From Cellulomonas sp. URHE0023 (GTDB lineage Bacteria > Actinomycetota > Actinomycetes > Actinomycetales > Cellulomonadaceae): 64,000 nucleotides of DNA. Below, piece by piece: positions 7,374 through 16,700 of the stretch (its first letter is position 1; each line of letters starts with the position of its first letter). Under the pieces are notes generated by a model, which did no database searches, was not told the origin of the DNA, and was given only the letters and a program-made list of their open reading frames with translations. The DNA lies in contig NZ_JIAN01000010.1 of assembly GCF_000688475.1 (NCBI RefSeq), positions 62,001-126,000 on the forward strand, in the 5' to 3' direction. The translations under genes and the position numbers were made by a program.

Positions 7374-8585
7374 TCAGCGGGCTGTCGCGTAGCGGTTGGG
7401 CACGTCGGTCGGCAGGCCGATCAGGCCTCGCAACGAGCCGGCGTCGTAGGCGGGGCGTGTCAGACCACGCCGCCGCAGCTCGGGGGCGAGGTCCCGGGCG
7501 ATCAGGGCCAGGTCGTCGGGCAGCGTCGCGGGCCGCAGCCGCACGCCCGCGTAGCCGAGCTCGTGCCACGCAGCGATCTGGTCCGCGACGACGGACGCGC
7601 TGCCCGCCACCACCACGGCGTCCGTGAACCACGGCTCACCGGTCGCCGCGTCGAGCCGGGCCTTGCGATCGGCACCAGCCTCCTGCGGCGTGTCGAGCAC
7701 GACCACGAGGTCGGCCCACACCTGCAGCGGCAACCCCGGGCGCCCGACGCGTTCCTCCGCGTCGCGCACCTCCCTCAGCGTCGCCACGGCACCCTCGTCG
7801 TCGTGCGGTGTCACGAAGACGAGGTCCGCGGCACGCGCGGCCAGCTCGTACGGGATCCGGGAGTGTGCCAGCACGGTGACCACAGGCTGTCCCTGCGGCG
7901 GTCGGGGTGTGATGGACGGACCTCGGACGGAGAACCGCGCACCCTGGAACTCGACGTGGTGCAGCTTGTCGCGGTCGATGAACCGGCCCGTGCCCACGTC
8001 CCGGATCTCCGCATCGTCCTCCCAGCTGTCCCAGAGCCGGCGGACCACCTCCACCACGTCGGCCGCCTCGTCGAACGTCTCGCTGACGTGCGGTGCGATG
8101 GCGGGGTCGTCGAGGTCGATGGGCGGGGCGAAGCTCGGGAACTCGCGACGACCGAACAGGTCCGCCTGGGAGGCTCCGGCGGACACGCGCACCTGCCAGC
8201 CGGCCCGACCGTGACTCGTGTGGTCCAGCGTCGCCAACGCCTTCGAGACGTGGAAGGGCTCGGTGTGCGTGACCGTCACGACCGGCACCAGGCCGATGCC
8301 CCTGGTGACGGGTGCGAGCCTCGCGGCGACGAGCTCGGCATCGAGGCGGCCCCGGACCTGGTCGGTGCGGTCGTCGGGGCCTTCGAACCGGGATGACTGC
8401 AACGCGAAGGTGTCCTCGATCGTGACGAGGTCGGCCACCGCCTCCTGAGCGGTGTGGACCAGGTCGGCCCAGTATCCGGCGGTGAACAGGTCGCCCGGTC
8501 GGGCGTGCGGCTCGCGCCAGGCCGCGGGGTGCCAGCCCGCGCCGTCGAGGGCGATCGCGAGGTGGAGACGGGCAGTGTCGGACAT
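7374..8585 (-). CDS. LLM-class flavin-dependent monooxygenase, first gene of the SAM-riboswitch operon
   Basis: Second luciferase-like monooxygenase, 403 aa, distant from its neighbour. The start at 8585 follows GGAGAGG and gives the N-terminus MSDTARLHLAIALDG; the frame stays open further upstream but only through the riboswitch leader. Family features include LVTIEDTFAL, ALATLDHTSHGRAGWQVRVS (the flavin-binding strand, with QVRVS replacing NIVTS) and VADQIAAWHELGYAGVRL near the end. Function in sulfur scavenging is inferred from the leader RNA and neighbours. The two LLM proteins may be separate enzymes for different substrates or successive steps. Confidence 0.86.
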   Translation of the reverse strand: MSDTARLHLAIALDGAGWHPAAWREPHARPGDLFTAGYWADLVHTAQEAVADLVTIEDTFALQSSRFEGPDDRTDQVRGRLDAELVAARLAPVTRGIGLVPVVTVTHTEPFHVSKALATLDHTSHGRAGWQVRVSAGASQADLFGRREFPSFAPPIDLDDPAIAPHVSETFDEAADVVEVVRRLWDSWEDDAEIRDVGTGRFIDRDKLHHVEFQGARFSVRGPSITPRPPQGQPVVTVLAHSRIPYELAARAADLVFVTPHDDEGAVATLREVRDAEERVGRPGLPLQVWADLVVVLDTPQEAGADRKARLDAATGEPWFTDAVVVAGSASVVADQIAAWHELGYAGVRLRPATLPDDLALIARDLAPELRRRGLTRPAYDAGSLRGLIGLPTDVPNRYATAR

Positions 8586-8618
8586 GGAGACGACCTCTCC
8601 GGGACGCTCGGGCGCCCC
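8586..8618 (-). promoter_or_regulatory. Tandem hairpins covering the ribosome-binding site (riboswitch expression platform)
   Basis: Two adjacent perfect hairpins abut the monooxygenase ATG. The first, 8618-8601 in minus orientation, is a 7-bp stem, GGGGCGC/GCGTCCC with a CCGA loop (one G-U pair). The second, 8600-8586, pairs GGAGA with TCTCC and takes up most of the Shine-Dalgarno GGAGAGG. This arrangement suggests translational control by SAM rather than transcription termination, since no T-run is present. The pairing is read directly; the switching role is inferred. Confidence 0.5.
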
Positions 8619-8643
8619 GCATCGCGCTTGCCGGACGAGAACC

Positions 8644-8735
8644 GCCCGGCCAGGTCTGCACCTGGAGGCACCCACCGTGCGGAGGGGTTGCCGACCGGCG
8701 AGCCAGGGCCCTCGCGCCGGTCTCGTGACCTTGGC
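8644..8735 (-). ncRNA. SAM-IV-type (SAM-I/IV clan) riboswitch
   Basis: In minus orientation the leader contains GGTCACGAG at its start, then a stem closed over GGCCCTGGC, GTCGGCAACCCCTCCGCAC, GGTGGGTGCCTCCAGGTG and a closing GACCTGGCC. These blocks occur in the order and spacing of the actinobacterial SAM-IV / SAM-I-IV-variant aptamers: the CGGCAACCC core strand, the GGGTGCC strand and the GACC-tail that pairs with the initial GGTC. It lies about 60 bases before the first LLM monooxygenase gene and directly after a promoter. The role is to shut off organosulfur oxidation genes when S-adenosylmethionine is plentiful. Assignment to SAM-IV versus the I/IV variant needs a covariance search. Confidence 0.8.
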
Positions 8736-8739
8736 GCGG

Positions 8740-8767
8740 AAAGTAGCAGCGAGTCTGGCGTGTGCAA
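8740..8767 (-). promoter_or_regulatory. Promoter of the riboswitch-monooxygenase operon
   Basis: In minus orientation TTGCAC (8767-8762) and TACTTT (8745-8740) are separated by 16 bases, a good vegetative sigma-factor match. The predicted transcription start, near 8733, falls at the first bases of the aptamer, so the transcript begins with the riboswitch. Confidence 0.6.
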
Positions 8768-8940
8768 GGTCCCCGGCACGACGTCTCGTCCATCGGACAC
8801 GCCCGTGTCCTGCCGTTCGACATGCCCGCCCCGGAGGACGTCCACGCAGGCCTCCTACCAGGCCGGACCCTGTCATCGGCGGCCGGCTGACCTCCGGAGG
8901 GCCGCTCCCGAACGGATGAATGTGCCACCCGGACGAAGTC

Positions 8941-8969
8941 TCACAATTCGTCCGAACTGCGGCTAAGGT
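8941..8969 (+). promoter_or_regulatory. Candidate promoter for the DUF6325-SHOCT gene set
   Basis: TCACAA (8941-8946), 17 bases, then TAAGGT (8964-8969). The -10 fits TANNNT; the -35 is weak. It would give a leader of about 150 bases before the gene at 9125. The stretch 8768-8940 shows no gene or other structure I can support. Confidence 0.35.
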
Positions 8970-9124
8970 CGCAATGACGCACCACCTCATCCACGGCGGG
9001 TGAGGCGGGCGGGTACGTCGGCATCGTCCGATCCGGGCGAGGCTTGCGGGCACGCCTGGCACCGGTGGGTCGACCCCGGGCGACGAGCGCGCCCGGCAGA
9101 GAGCGCGACGAAAGGACTGCCCCC

Positions 9125-9583
9125 ATGACCGACGAACTTGCCGGCTCGGCCAGCCTCGATGAGACCGGCCCCATCGACTACCTGGTCGTGGAGTTCCCCG
9201 GCAGCAAGTTCAACGGCGAAGCGTTCCCCCTGCTCCTGGACCTGGTGGACCAGGGTCTGATCCGGATCCTCGACCTCGTGTTCATCTCCAAGGACGAGGA
9301 CGGCAACGTCGGCGCCCTGACGCTGGACCAGCTCGACGGGGGCGGGTTCGACCTGACGATCTTCTCGGGCGTCCAGTCCGGCCTGATCGGTGACGACGAC
9401 ATCACCGAGGCCGGTGTGGCGCTCGAGCCGGGCAGCGCCGCGGGAGTGCTCGTCTACGAGAACGTCTGGGCCGCGCCGTTCGCTGCCGCGCTGCGCCGCA
9501 CCGGCGGCCAGCTCGTCGCCAGCGGCCGCATCCCCGTCCAGGCGCTTCTCGCGTCCCTGGACGCCCTCGACACCCTCGAGTGA
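9125..9583 (+). CDS. DUF6325-like (DUF1269-related) conserved protein
   Basis: Acidic protein of 152 aa with AAAGGA upstream of ATG 9125. The start of the conserved domain, GPIDYLVVEFPGSKFNGEA, and the Gly/Ala-rich ending GSAAGVLVYENVWAAPFAAA match a family of small actinobacterial proteins (DUF6325/DUF1269 group) whose function is not known. No membrane helix is strong enough to call. It precedes a SHOCT-domain gene, a pairing often seen for this family. I cannot assign a role. Confidence 0.7.
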   Translation: MTDELAGSASLDETGPIDYLVVEFPGSKFNGEAFPLLLDLVDQGLIRILDLVFISKDEDGNVGALTLDQLDGGGFDLTIFSGVQSGLIGDDDITEAGVALEPGSAAGVLVYENVWAAPFAAALRRTGGQLVASGRIPVQALLASLDALDTLE

Positions 9584-9614
9584 CCGACCCGCAACCTGAG
9601 AGAGAGGCCAGAAC

Positions 9615-9938
9615 ATGCCAGGACTGATCCGCGGGGTCGCCCGCACAGCCGTTGTCGCAGGAACCGCCACCGCCGTGTCCAACCGGGTGTCCCGCCGCCA
9701 GGCAGGTCGGTGGAACGACCAGGCGCAGCAGCAGGCGGCCCCGCAGTACGCGGAGCCGCAGTACGCGCCGCCGCCGCCCCCGCCGCCCGTCTACGCCGCA
9801 CCCGCAGCGCCAGCACCCGAGGCTCCGGACATGGACGCCAAGCTCGCCCAGCTCGCGCAGCTGGGTGCGCTGCGCGACGCCGGCGTCCTGAGCGACATCG
9901 AGTTCGAGGTGCAGAAGAACAAGGTTCTCTCCTCCTGA
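9615..9938 (+). CDS. SHOCT domain-containing protein
   Basis: Small protein of 107 aa, preceded by GAGAGAGG. A hydrophobic Ala/Val-rich N-terminus (residues 8-25) is followed by a Gln/Pro/Tyr-rich linker (about residues 35-75) and a C-terminal SHOCT module beginning near LAQLAQLGALRDAGVLSDIE. SHOCT segments are short helical oligomerisation modules found at protein ends. The 31-base gap to the upstream gene suggests one operon. Function unknown. Confidence 0.8.
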   Translation: MPGLIRGVARTAVVAGTATAVSNRVSRRQAGRWNDQAQQQAAPQYAEPQYAPPPPPPPVYAAPAAPAPEAPDMDAKLAQLAQLGALRDAGVLSDIEFEVQKNKVLSS

Positions 9939-10014
9939 GAAGACCCACGCAGGCACGCCCGGGGACGCCACGTCCTCGGGCGTGCGTGCGTCCGATGCCG
10001 GAGAGAGGTACCTG

Positions 10015-10704
10015 GTGACCGACGAGGTCCCCGCATCGGTGGCCACCTCGCCACGTTGGCACCGACACCTGGAGCTCACTGCGACGATCATGCTCGCGGT
10101 CGCCACCGTGATGACCGCCTGGTCGGCGTTCCAGGCCAACAAGTGGAACGCCGTGCAGACCCGCTCCTACAGTGCCGCGGGCGCCCACCGCACGGAGTCC
10201 ACCAAGGCCTCGACCCTCGCGGGACAGCAGCAGATCATCGACGTCCTGCTCTTCACCGACTGGCTGCAGGCCACGGCCGACGAGACCGGCGGACGACTCC
10301 CCACCACGTACGTCGAGGACCCCGGCACCTACTCGACGTTCCTGTACCGCCGGTTCCGTCCGGAGTTCGAGCCTGCGCTGCAGGCCTGGTTGGCCGCCGA
10401 CCCGGGCACCAACGCCTCGGCACCGTCCAGCCCTTTCGTCATGCCGGAGTACAAGCTCGAAGCACGGGAGAAGTCGGCAGCCCTGGAGCGCGCCGCCGAG
10501 GCGTCCGCCGCCACGGCTCGACAGGCGACGGCGCGGGCGGGCAACTACGTGCTCGCGACCGTCCTGTGCGCCTCGGTGCTGTTCTTCTGCGGCATCGGCC
10601 TCAAGCTGAGCTCACCGAGACGCCGAGCGTGGATGGTGGGCTGCGCCGCAGTGCTGCTGCTCACCACGCTGATCGTCCTGGCCACGTTCCCGGTGCAGCT
10701 CTAG
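10015..10704 (+). CDS. Predicted membrane protein, unknown function
   Basis: Protein of 229 aa. GTG 10015 is chosen because GGAGAGAGG (10000-10008) sits just upstream. One membrane segment near residues 22-38 is followed by WSAFQANKWN, a long soluble part with Arg/Tyr-rich stretches, and two C-terminal membrane segments (about residues 170-190 and 203-225). The layout resembles DUF4337-type membrane proteins, but I do not recognise a specific family. It is the last plus-strand gene before a strong terminator. Confidence 0.7.
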   Translation: MTDEVPASVATSPRWHRHLELTATIMLAVATVMTAWSAFQANKWNAVQTRSYSAAGAHRTESTKASTLAGQQQIIDVLLFTDWLQATADETGGRLPTTYVEDPGTYSTFLYRRFRPEFEPALQAWLAADPGTNASAPSSPFVMPEYKLEAREKSAALERAAEASAATARQATARAGNYVLATVLCASVLFFCGIGLKLSSPRRRAWMVGCAAVLLLTTLIVLATFPVQL

Positions 10705-10720
10705 CGACCGCGGCAAGCAC

Positions 10721-10758
10721 GACGAAGGGCCCGGAGGCGATCCCCCGGGCCCTTCGTC
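10721..10758. terminator. Bidirectional terminator hairpin between convergent genes
   Basis: Perfect 14-bp inverted repeat GACGAAGGGCCCGG / CCGGGCCCTTCGTC around a 10-base loop. It lies 16 bases after the membrane-protein stop and 13 bases past the pyk stop on the other strand, so it can end both transcripts. As usual in this clade it has no clear U-run. Confidence 0.8.
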
Positions 10759-10771
10759 CTACGCGTCTAGC

Positions 10772-12211
10772 TCAGGCGACGCGGCCGTTCGCTCGCTCGT
10801 CGTCACCGATCTTGTGCACCACGATCGAGTTGGTCGAGCCCACGACGCCGACCGGAGCTCCCGCGACGACGACGACGTAGTCGCCGATCTCGGCGAGACC
10901 GTTGGCGCGCAGGGTCGAGTCGACCTGGTTCACCATCTCGTCGGTGCTCTCGACCGACGGCGAACGGTACGTCTGGACGCCCCAGCTGAGCGACAACGTG
11001 TTGCGGACGCCGTCGATCGGCGTGAACGCGAGCAGCGGGATCGCCGAACGCAGTCGCGACATGCGCCTGGCGGAGTCGCCGGACTGGGTGAACGTGACGA
11101 GGTACTTCACGTCGAGCGTCTCGCCGATCTCGGCGGCCGCGCGCGTGATGGCCCCACCGCGCGTGTGCGGCGTGGAGCCCAGGGGCGCCATGCGCTCGCG
11201 ACCCATCTCCTCGGTCGCCTCGATGATGCGTGCCATCGTGCGCACGGTCTCGATCGGGTAGTCGCCCACCGACGTCTCGCCCGAGAGCATGACGGCGTCG
11301 GCACCGTCGAGCACCGCGTTGGCGCAGTCCGAGGTCTCGGCGCGCGTCGGACGCGGGCTGGTCGTCATGGACTCGAGCACCTGGGTGGCGACGATGACCG
11401 GCTTGGCGTTGCGACGTGCGAGCTCGACCGCACGCTTCTGGACGAGCGGGACCTGCTCGAGCGGCAGCTCCACCCCCAGGTCACCGCGGGCGACCATGAT
11501 GCCGTCGAAGGCGGCGACGATCTCGGCCAGGTTCTCGACGGCCTGCGGCTTCTCGATCTTGGCGATCACCGGGACGACCCGGTTCTCCTCTTCCATGATC
11601 CGGCGCACGTCGGCGTAGTCCTCGGCGGACCGCACGAACGACAGGGCGATGATGTCCGCCCCGACACGCAGGGCCCAGCGCAGGTCGTCCTCGTCCTTGT
11701 CGCTCATGGCGGGCACGGAGACCGCGACGCCCGGCAGGTTCAGACCCTTGTTGTTCGAGACGGGACCGGGGACCTCGACGCGGGTGACGACGTCGGAGCC
11801 CTCGACAGCGGTGACGCGAACCAGCACCTTGCCGTCGTCGATGAGGATCGGGTCGCCGACACGGGCGTCTCCGGTCAGACCCTTGTGCGTCGTGGAGACG
11901 CGCTGCTTGGTGCCCTCGATGTCGTCGGTCGTGATGGTGAACACGTCGCCGACCGCGAGGTGGTGCTTCTCGTCGTCGATGAACCGCCCCAGGCGGATCT
12001 TGGGGCCCTGGAGGTCGACGAGGACGGCGACCGAACGTCCTGAGGCCTGTGCCGCGGCACGGACGTTGTCATAGACGCGCTGGTGGACCTCGGTATCGCC
12101 GTGGCTGCGGTTGAGTCGCGCCACGTCCATCCCGGCGTCGACGAGGGCCTGAATCTGCTCTGCTGATTCTGTTGCGGGGCCGATGGTGCAGACAATCTTC
12201 GCTCTACGCAT
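10772..12211 (-). CDS. pyk: Pyruvate kinase
   Basis: Glycolytic enzyme converting phosphoenolpyruvate and ADP to pyruvate and ATP; 479 aa, normal length. Motifs: KIVCTIGPATES at the N-terminus, LVDLQGPKIRLG near residue 66, the catalytic KIEKPQAVENL near 218, ARGDLGVELP near 241 and MLSGETSVGDYP near 308. ATG 12211 has no Shine-Dalgarno but a TAGGCT box six bases upstream, so it is probably read from a leaderless mRNA. gltD lies 98 bases upstream on the same strand. Confidence 0.97.
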   Translation of the reverse strand: MRRAKIVCTIGPATESAEQIQALVDAGMDVARLNRSHGDTEVHQRVYDNVRAAAQASGRSVAVLVDLQGPKIRLGRFIDDEKHHLAVGDVFTITTDDIEGTKQRVSTTHKGLTGDARVGDPILIDDGKVLVRVTAVEGSDVVTRVEVPGPVSNNKGLNLPGVAVSVPAMSDKDEDDLRWALRVGADIIALSFVRSAEDYADVRRIMEEENRVVPVIAKIEKPQAVENLAEIVAAFDGIMVARGDLGVELPLEQVPLVQKRAVELARRNAKPVIVATQVLESMTTSPRPTRAETSDCANAVLDGADAVMLSGETSVGDYPIETVRTMARIIEATEEMGRERMAPLGSTPHTRGGAITRAAAEIGETLDVKYLVTFTQSGDSARRMSRLRSAIPLLAFTPIDGVRNTLSLSWGVQTYRSPSVESTDEMVNQVDSTLRANGLAEIGDYVVVVAGAPVGVVGSTNSIVVHKIGDDERANGRVA

Positions 12212-12217
12212 GAGGCG

Positions 12218-12223
12218 AGCCTA
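12218..12223 (-). promoter_or_regulatory. -10 box for leaderless pyk transcript
   Basis: TAGGCT in minus orientation, six bases before the pyk ATG, which places the predicted transcription start at the A of the start codon. Confidence 0.55.
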
Positions 12224-12309
12224 TGCCTTCCTGGTTTTCGATGGTCGGGCCGAACGTCCCGTCCGACCCCATGGGTCAGACGGTTGTCGACGCCGGTCGA
12301 TCGGGTGGT

Positions 12310-13776
12310 CTACGGCCGCAGCGCGACTGTGGAGGCGGTGACGGGCGACGGCAGCTCCGTGCTGCCCGAGAGATAGGTGTCGACGGCGGCGGCCGCGGCG
12401 CGCCCTTCCGCGATCGCCCAGACGATGAGCGACTGCCCGCGGCCGGCATCGCCGGCGACGAACACCCCGGGAACCGACGTCGCGAAGTCGTCGGACCGCG
12501 TGACAAGCCCTCGCGGGCTGAGCTCGATGCCGATCTGGTCGGTCAGCGGAGCCGTCTCCGGGCCCGAGAAGCCCATGGCGACCAGGACCAGGTCGGCCGG
12601 GATGTCGCGCTCGGTACCCGCCTGGGGAACCCGACGACCATCCGGGAGGTATTCCGTCGTGGCGAGCCGGAGCCGGTTCACGGCACCGTTCTCGTCCCCG
12701 ACGAACTCGACCGTGGACGCGAGGTAGTCGCGGTCACCGCCCTCGGCGTGCGACGACGACACCTCGAACAGGATCGGGTCGGTGGGCCACGGCTGGTGCT
12801 CGGGACGGTCCAGCGGAGGACGCTTGCCGATGGCCAGCGTCGTCACGCTCGCCGCACCCTGGCGCAGGGCCGTGCCGAGGCAGTCCGAGCCGGTGTCGCC
12901 GCCGCCGATGATGATGACGTGCTTGCCGGTCGCGGTGATCTGGTCGGCGACCGGCTTGCCGGCCGCCACCGCGTTCGCCTGGTGCAGGTAGTCCATCGCG
13001 ACGTGCACGCCGCTGAGCTCCTTGCCGGGCACGGTCAGCTCGCGCGGAACGGTCGCGCCGGTCGCGATGACGATCGCGTCGTACCGCGCCTGCAGCTGCG
13101 GCCACGTCACGTCACGTCCCACCTCGACGCCCGGGCGGAACCGCGTGCCCTCGGCCTCCATCTGCTCGAGGCGTCGGTCGATGTGGATCTTCTCCAGCTT
13201 GAAGTCCGGCACGCCGTACCGGAGGAGCCCGCCGATCGCGTCGTCCCGCTCGTACACCGCGACGGTGTGCCCAGCCCGCGTCAGCTGCTGGGCGGCAGCC
13301 AGGCCCGCCGGACCGGATCCCACGACCGCGACGGTGTGACCCGTGAGCCGCTGTGGGACCTGCGGCGTCACCAGACCCTGCGCGTAGGCCTCGTCGATGA
13401 TCGAGACCTCGATGTTCTTGATCGTCACCGCGGGCTGGTTGATGCCGAGCACGCAGCTCGACTCGCACGGTGCCGGGCAGATCCGACCGGTGAACTCCGG
13501 GAAGTTGTTCGTCGCGTGCAGCCGGTCGATCGCGTCCGACCACTGCCCGCGCCACACCAGGTCGTTCCACTCGGGGATCAGGTTCCCGAGCGGGCAGCCG
13601 TTGTGGCAGAACGGGATCCCGCAGTCCATGCAGCGGCCGGCCTGCTCCTTGAGATACGGCTGCCCCTCCTGCAGGTGCTCGTGCACGTCTGCCCAGTCAC
13701 GCAGACGCACCTCGACGGGCCGGTTGGGCGGGAGCTCGCGGTCACGGACCTTGAGGAAGCCGCGGGGGTCAGCCAC
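12310..13776 (-). CDS. gltD: Glutamate synthase small subunit
   Basis: NADPH-oxidising subunit (488 aa) that feeds electrons to GltB. GTG 13776 has GGAGG six bases upstream and gives [10 protein letters not shown]. Cysteines in CMDCGIPFC and [11 protein letters not shown] (49, 52, 57, 61) and in [12 protein letters not shown] ligate the Fe-S clusters. [14 protein letters not shown] binds [16 protein letters not shown] binds NADPH, and [18 protein letters not shown] is the second FAD motif. It overlaps the end of gltB by eight bases, so the subunits are translationally coupled. Confidence 0.96.
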   Translation of the reverse strand: MADPRGFLKVRDRELPPNRPVEVRLRDWADVHEHLQEGQPYLKEQAGRCMDCGIPFCHNGCPLGNLIPEWNDLVWRGQWSDAIDRLHATNNFPEFTGRICPAPCESSCVLGINQPAVTIKNIEVSIIDEAYAQGLVTPQVPQRLTGHTVAVVGSGPAGLAAAQQLTRAGHTVAVYERDDAIGGLLRYGVPDFKLEKIHIDRRLEQMEAEGTRFRPGVEVGRDVTWPQLQARYDAIVIATGATVPRELTVPGKELSGVHVAMDYLHQANAVAAGKPVADQITATGKHVIIIGGGDTGSDCLGTALRQGAASVTTLAIGKRPPLDRPEHQPWPTDPILFEVSSSHAEGGDRDYLASTVEFVGDENGAVNRLRLATTEYLPDGRRVPQAGTERDIPADLVLVAMGFSGPETAPLTDQIGIELSPRGLVTRSDDFATSVPGVFVAGDAGRGQSLIVWAIAEGRAAAAAVDTYLSGSTELPSPVTASTVALRP

Positions 13777-16700
13777 GGGCCACCTCCAGGATCGTGTCCC
13801 ACACGCCGGGCGCGGCAGGGTCGAGGCCGTCCGCCTCGGCCTGCGCGAGCGCGCGACGGACGCGGGCGTACTCGGTCGGGAGCAGGCGCGTGAACCGCGC
13901 CCGCGTGGACGGCATGTCCTCGAGGAGCTCGGCCGCCACCGGCGAGCCCGTCTCCTCGTGATGTGTGCGCAGGAGCCGCTCGACGACCGTGGCGTCCTCG
14001 TCGTCCAGTGGGTCCAGGGAGAGCTCACTGGTCCGCACGGCGTCGACGTTCACGAGTGCGGGCACGAGGTCGAGCACGTAGGCCGTGCCGCCCGACATGC
14101 CGGCGCCGAAGTTGCGGCCCGTCCGGCCGAGCACGAGGACCGTGCCGCCGGTCATGTACTCGCAGCCGTGGTCGCCGACGCCCTCGACGACGAGCGTCGC
14201 GCCCGAGTTGCGGACGCCGAACCGCTCGCCGACCAGTCCACGCAGGAAGATCTCCCCGGTCGTGGCGCCGTAGCCGATGACGTTGCCTGCGACCACGTTG
14301 TGCTCGGAGGAGAGCACCGCGTTCCGGTCGGGGCGGATCACGATGCGACCGCCGGACAGGCCCTTGCCCACGTAGTCGTTCGCGTCGCCGAAGAGCCGCA
14401 GCGTGACACCACGCGGCAGGAACGCCCCCAAGGACTGACCCGCTGAACCGGTGAGCGTGACGTCGATGGTGTCGTCGGGCAGTCCCGCACCGCCGAACCG
14501 CTTGGTCACCTCGTGCCCGAGCATCGTCCCGACCGTGCGGTTGACGTTGCGCACGGGTAGGTCGATCCGGACCGGCTCACGACGCTCGAGGGCGTCTGCC
14601 GCGAGCGAGATGATCCGGTTGTCGAGCGCACGCTCCAGGCCGTGGTCCTGCACCTTCGTCTGGTGCAGCTGGGTGCCCGCGACGGGCGCCGGGACGGCGA
14701 GCACGGGAGCGAGGTCCAGGCCCTCGGCCTTCCAGTGGTCGATCGCGGCGCGCGTGTTCAGCAGCTCGACGTGGCCGACAGCCTCGAGCAGCGTGCGGAA
14801 GCCGAGCTGCGCGAGCAGCTCCCGAACCTCCTGCGCGATGAACTCCATGAACGTGACGACGAACTCCGGCTTGCCCGTGAACCGCTCGCGGAGCTCGGGG
14901 TTCTGGGTGGCCACGCCGACGGGGCAGGTGTCGAGGTGGCAGACGCGCATCATGATGCAGCCCGACACGACCAGCGGGGCGGTGGCGAAGCCGAACTCCT
15001 CGGCCCCGAGCAGCGCGCCGATCACCACGTCACGGCCGGTCTTGAGCTGACCGTCGACCTGGACGACCACCCGGTCGCGCAGGTTGTTCAGGACGAGGGT
15101 CTGCTGCGTCTCGGCGAGGCCGATCTCCCAGGGCGTGCCGGCGTGCTTGAGCGACGTCAGGGGCGACGCGCCCGTGCCGCCGTCGTGCCCCGAGATGAGC
15201 ACCACGTCCGAGTGCGCCTTGGCGACACCTGCCGCGATCGTGCCCACGCCGAACTCGCTGACGAGCTTGGTGTGGATGCGGGCCCGCGGGTTCGCGTTCT
15301 TGGCGTCGTGGATCAGCTGCGCCAGGTCCTCGATCGAGTAGATGTCGTGGTGCGGGGGCGGGGAGATGAGCCCGACGCCGGGCGTCGAGTGCCGCGTCTT
15401 GGCGACCCACGGGTACACCTTGTGCCCCGGCAGCTGGCCGCCCTCACCGGGCTTGGCGCCCTGTGCGAGCTTGATCTGGATGTCGTCGGCGTTGGTCAGG
15501 TACTCGCTGGTCACGCCGAACCGGCCGGACGCGATCTGCTTGATCGCCGAACGGCGCACCGGGTCGTGGAGCCGGTCCGCGTCCTCGCCGCCCTCACCCG
15601 TGTTCGACTTGGCGCCGATGCTGTTCATCGCCACCGCAAGCGTCTCGTGCGCCTCCGCCGAGATGGAGCCGTAGGACATCGCACCGGTGTTGAACCGCTT
15701 GACGATCTCGCTGACCGGCTCGACCTCGTCGATCGGCACCGGCGTGCGCACGCCGTCGTTGAACTCCAGCAGGCCGCGCAGCGTCATGAGCCGCGAGGAC
15801 TGCTCGTCGACCCGCCTCGTGTACTGCTGGAAGATGTCGAACTGCCGCGTGCGCGTCGAGTGCTGGAGGCGGAACACGGTCTCCGGGTCGAACAGGTGGT
15901 CCTCACCGTCACGGCGCCACTGGTACTCCCCACCGACGGCGAGCCGCAGGTGTGCCTGGCGGTTCCCGCTCGCCGGGTACGCGTCGGCGTGCCTGGCCGC
16001 CACCTCGGCAGCGATGACGTCCAGGCCGATGCCACCGAGGCGGCTCGTCGTTCCCGTGAAGTACCGGTCGACCAGCGCCTGGGACAGGCCGATGGCCTCG
16101 AACACCTGCGCGCCGCGGTACGACGCGATGGTGGAGATGCCCATCTTCGACATGACCTTCAGGACACCCTTGCCGAGCGCCTTGATGAGGTTGGCGACCG
16201 CCTTCTCCGGGCCGACGCCGGGCAGGTACCCGGAGCGGGCGAGGTCCTCGACGGTCTCCATCGCCAGGTACGGGTTCACGGCTGCCGCGCCGTAGCCGAT
16301 CAGCAGCGCGGTGTGGTGCACCTCGCGCACGTCACCGGCCTCGACGACGAGCGAGATCATCGTGCGGGTGTGCCGGCGCAGCGTGTGGTGGTGCACCGCG
16401 CTCAGGAGCAGGAGCGACGGGATCGGCGCCAGGTCGGCGTCCGAGTTGCGGTCCGAGAGCACCAGGAAGCTGACCCCGTCGGCCACCGCCGCGTCGACCT
16501 CGGCGAAGATCTCCTCGAGGCGCGCCTCGAGAGCCTCTCCCCCGCCGCTGACCTTGTAGAGCCCGCGGATGATCGTGGAGCGGAAGCCGAGGGACGGCTC
16601 CTTGGCCACGTGCACGATCTTGGCCAGCTGGTCGTTGTCGATCACGGGGAACGGCAGGATCAGCTTGCGGGCGTGCCCCGGACCGTCCTCGAGCAGGTTG

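Noticed and set aside
7374-9062. Longer start for the second LLM monooxygenase
   Set aside because: The extension runs through the SAM riboswitch and promoter; ATG 8585 has a ribosome site and matches the family N-terminus.
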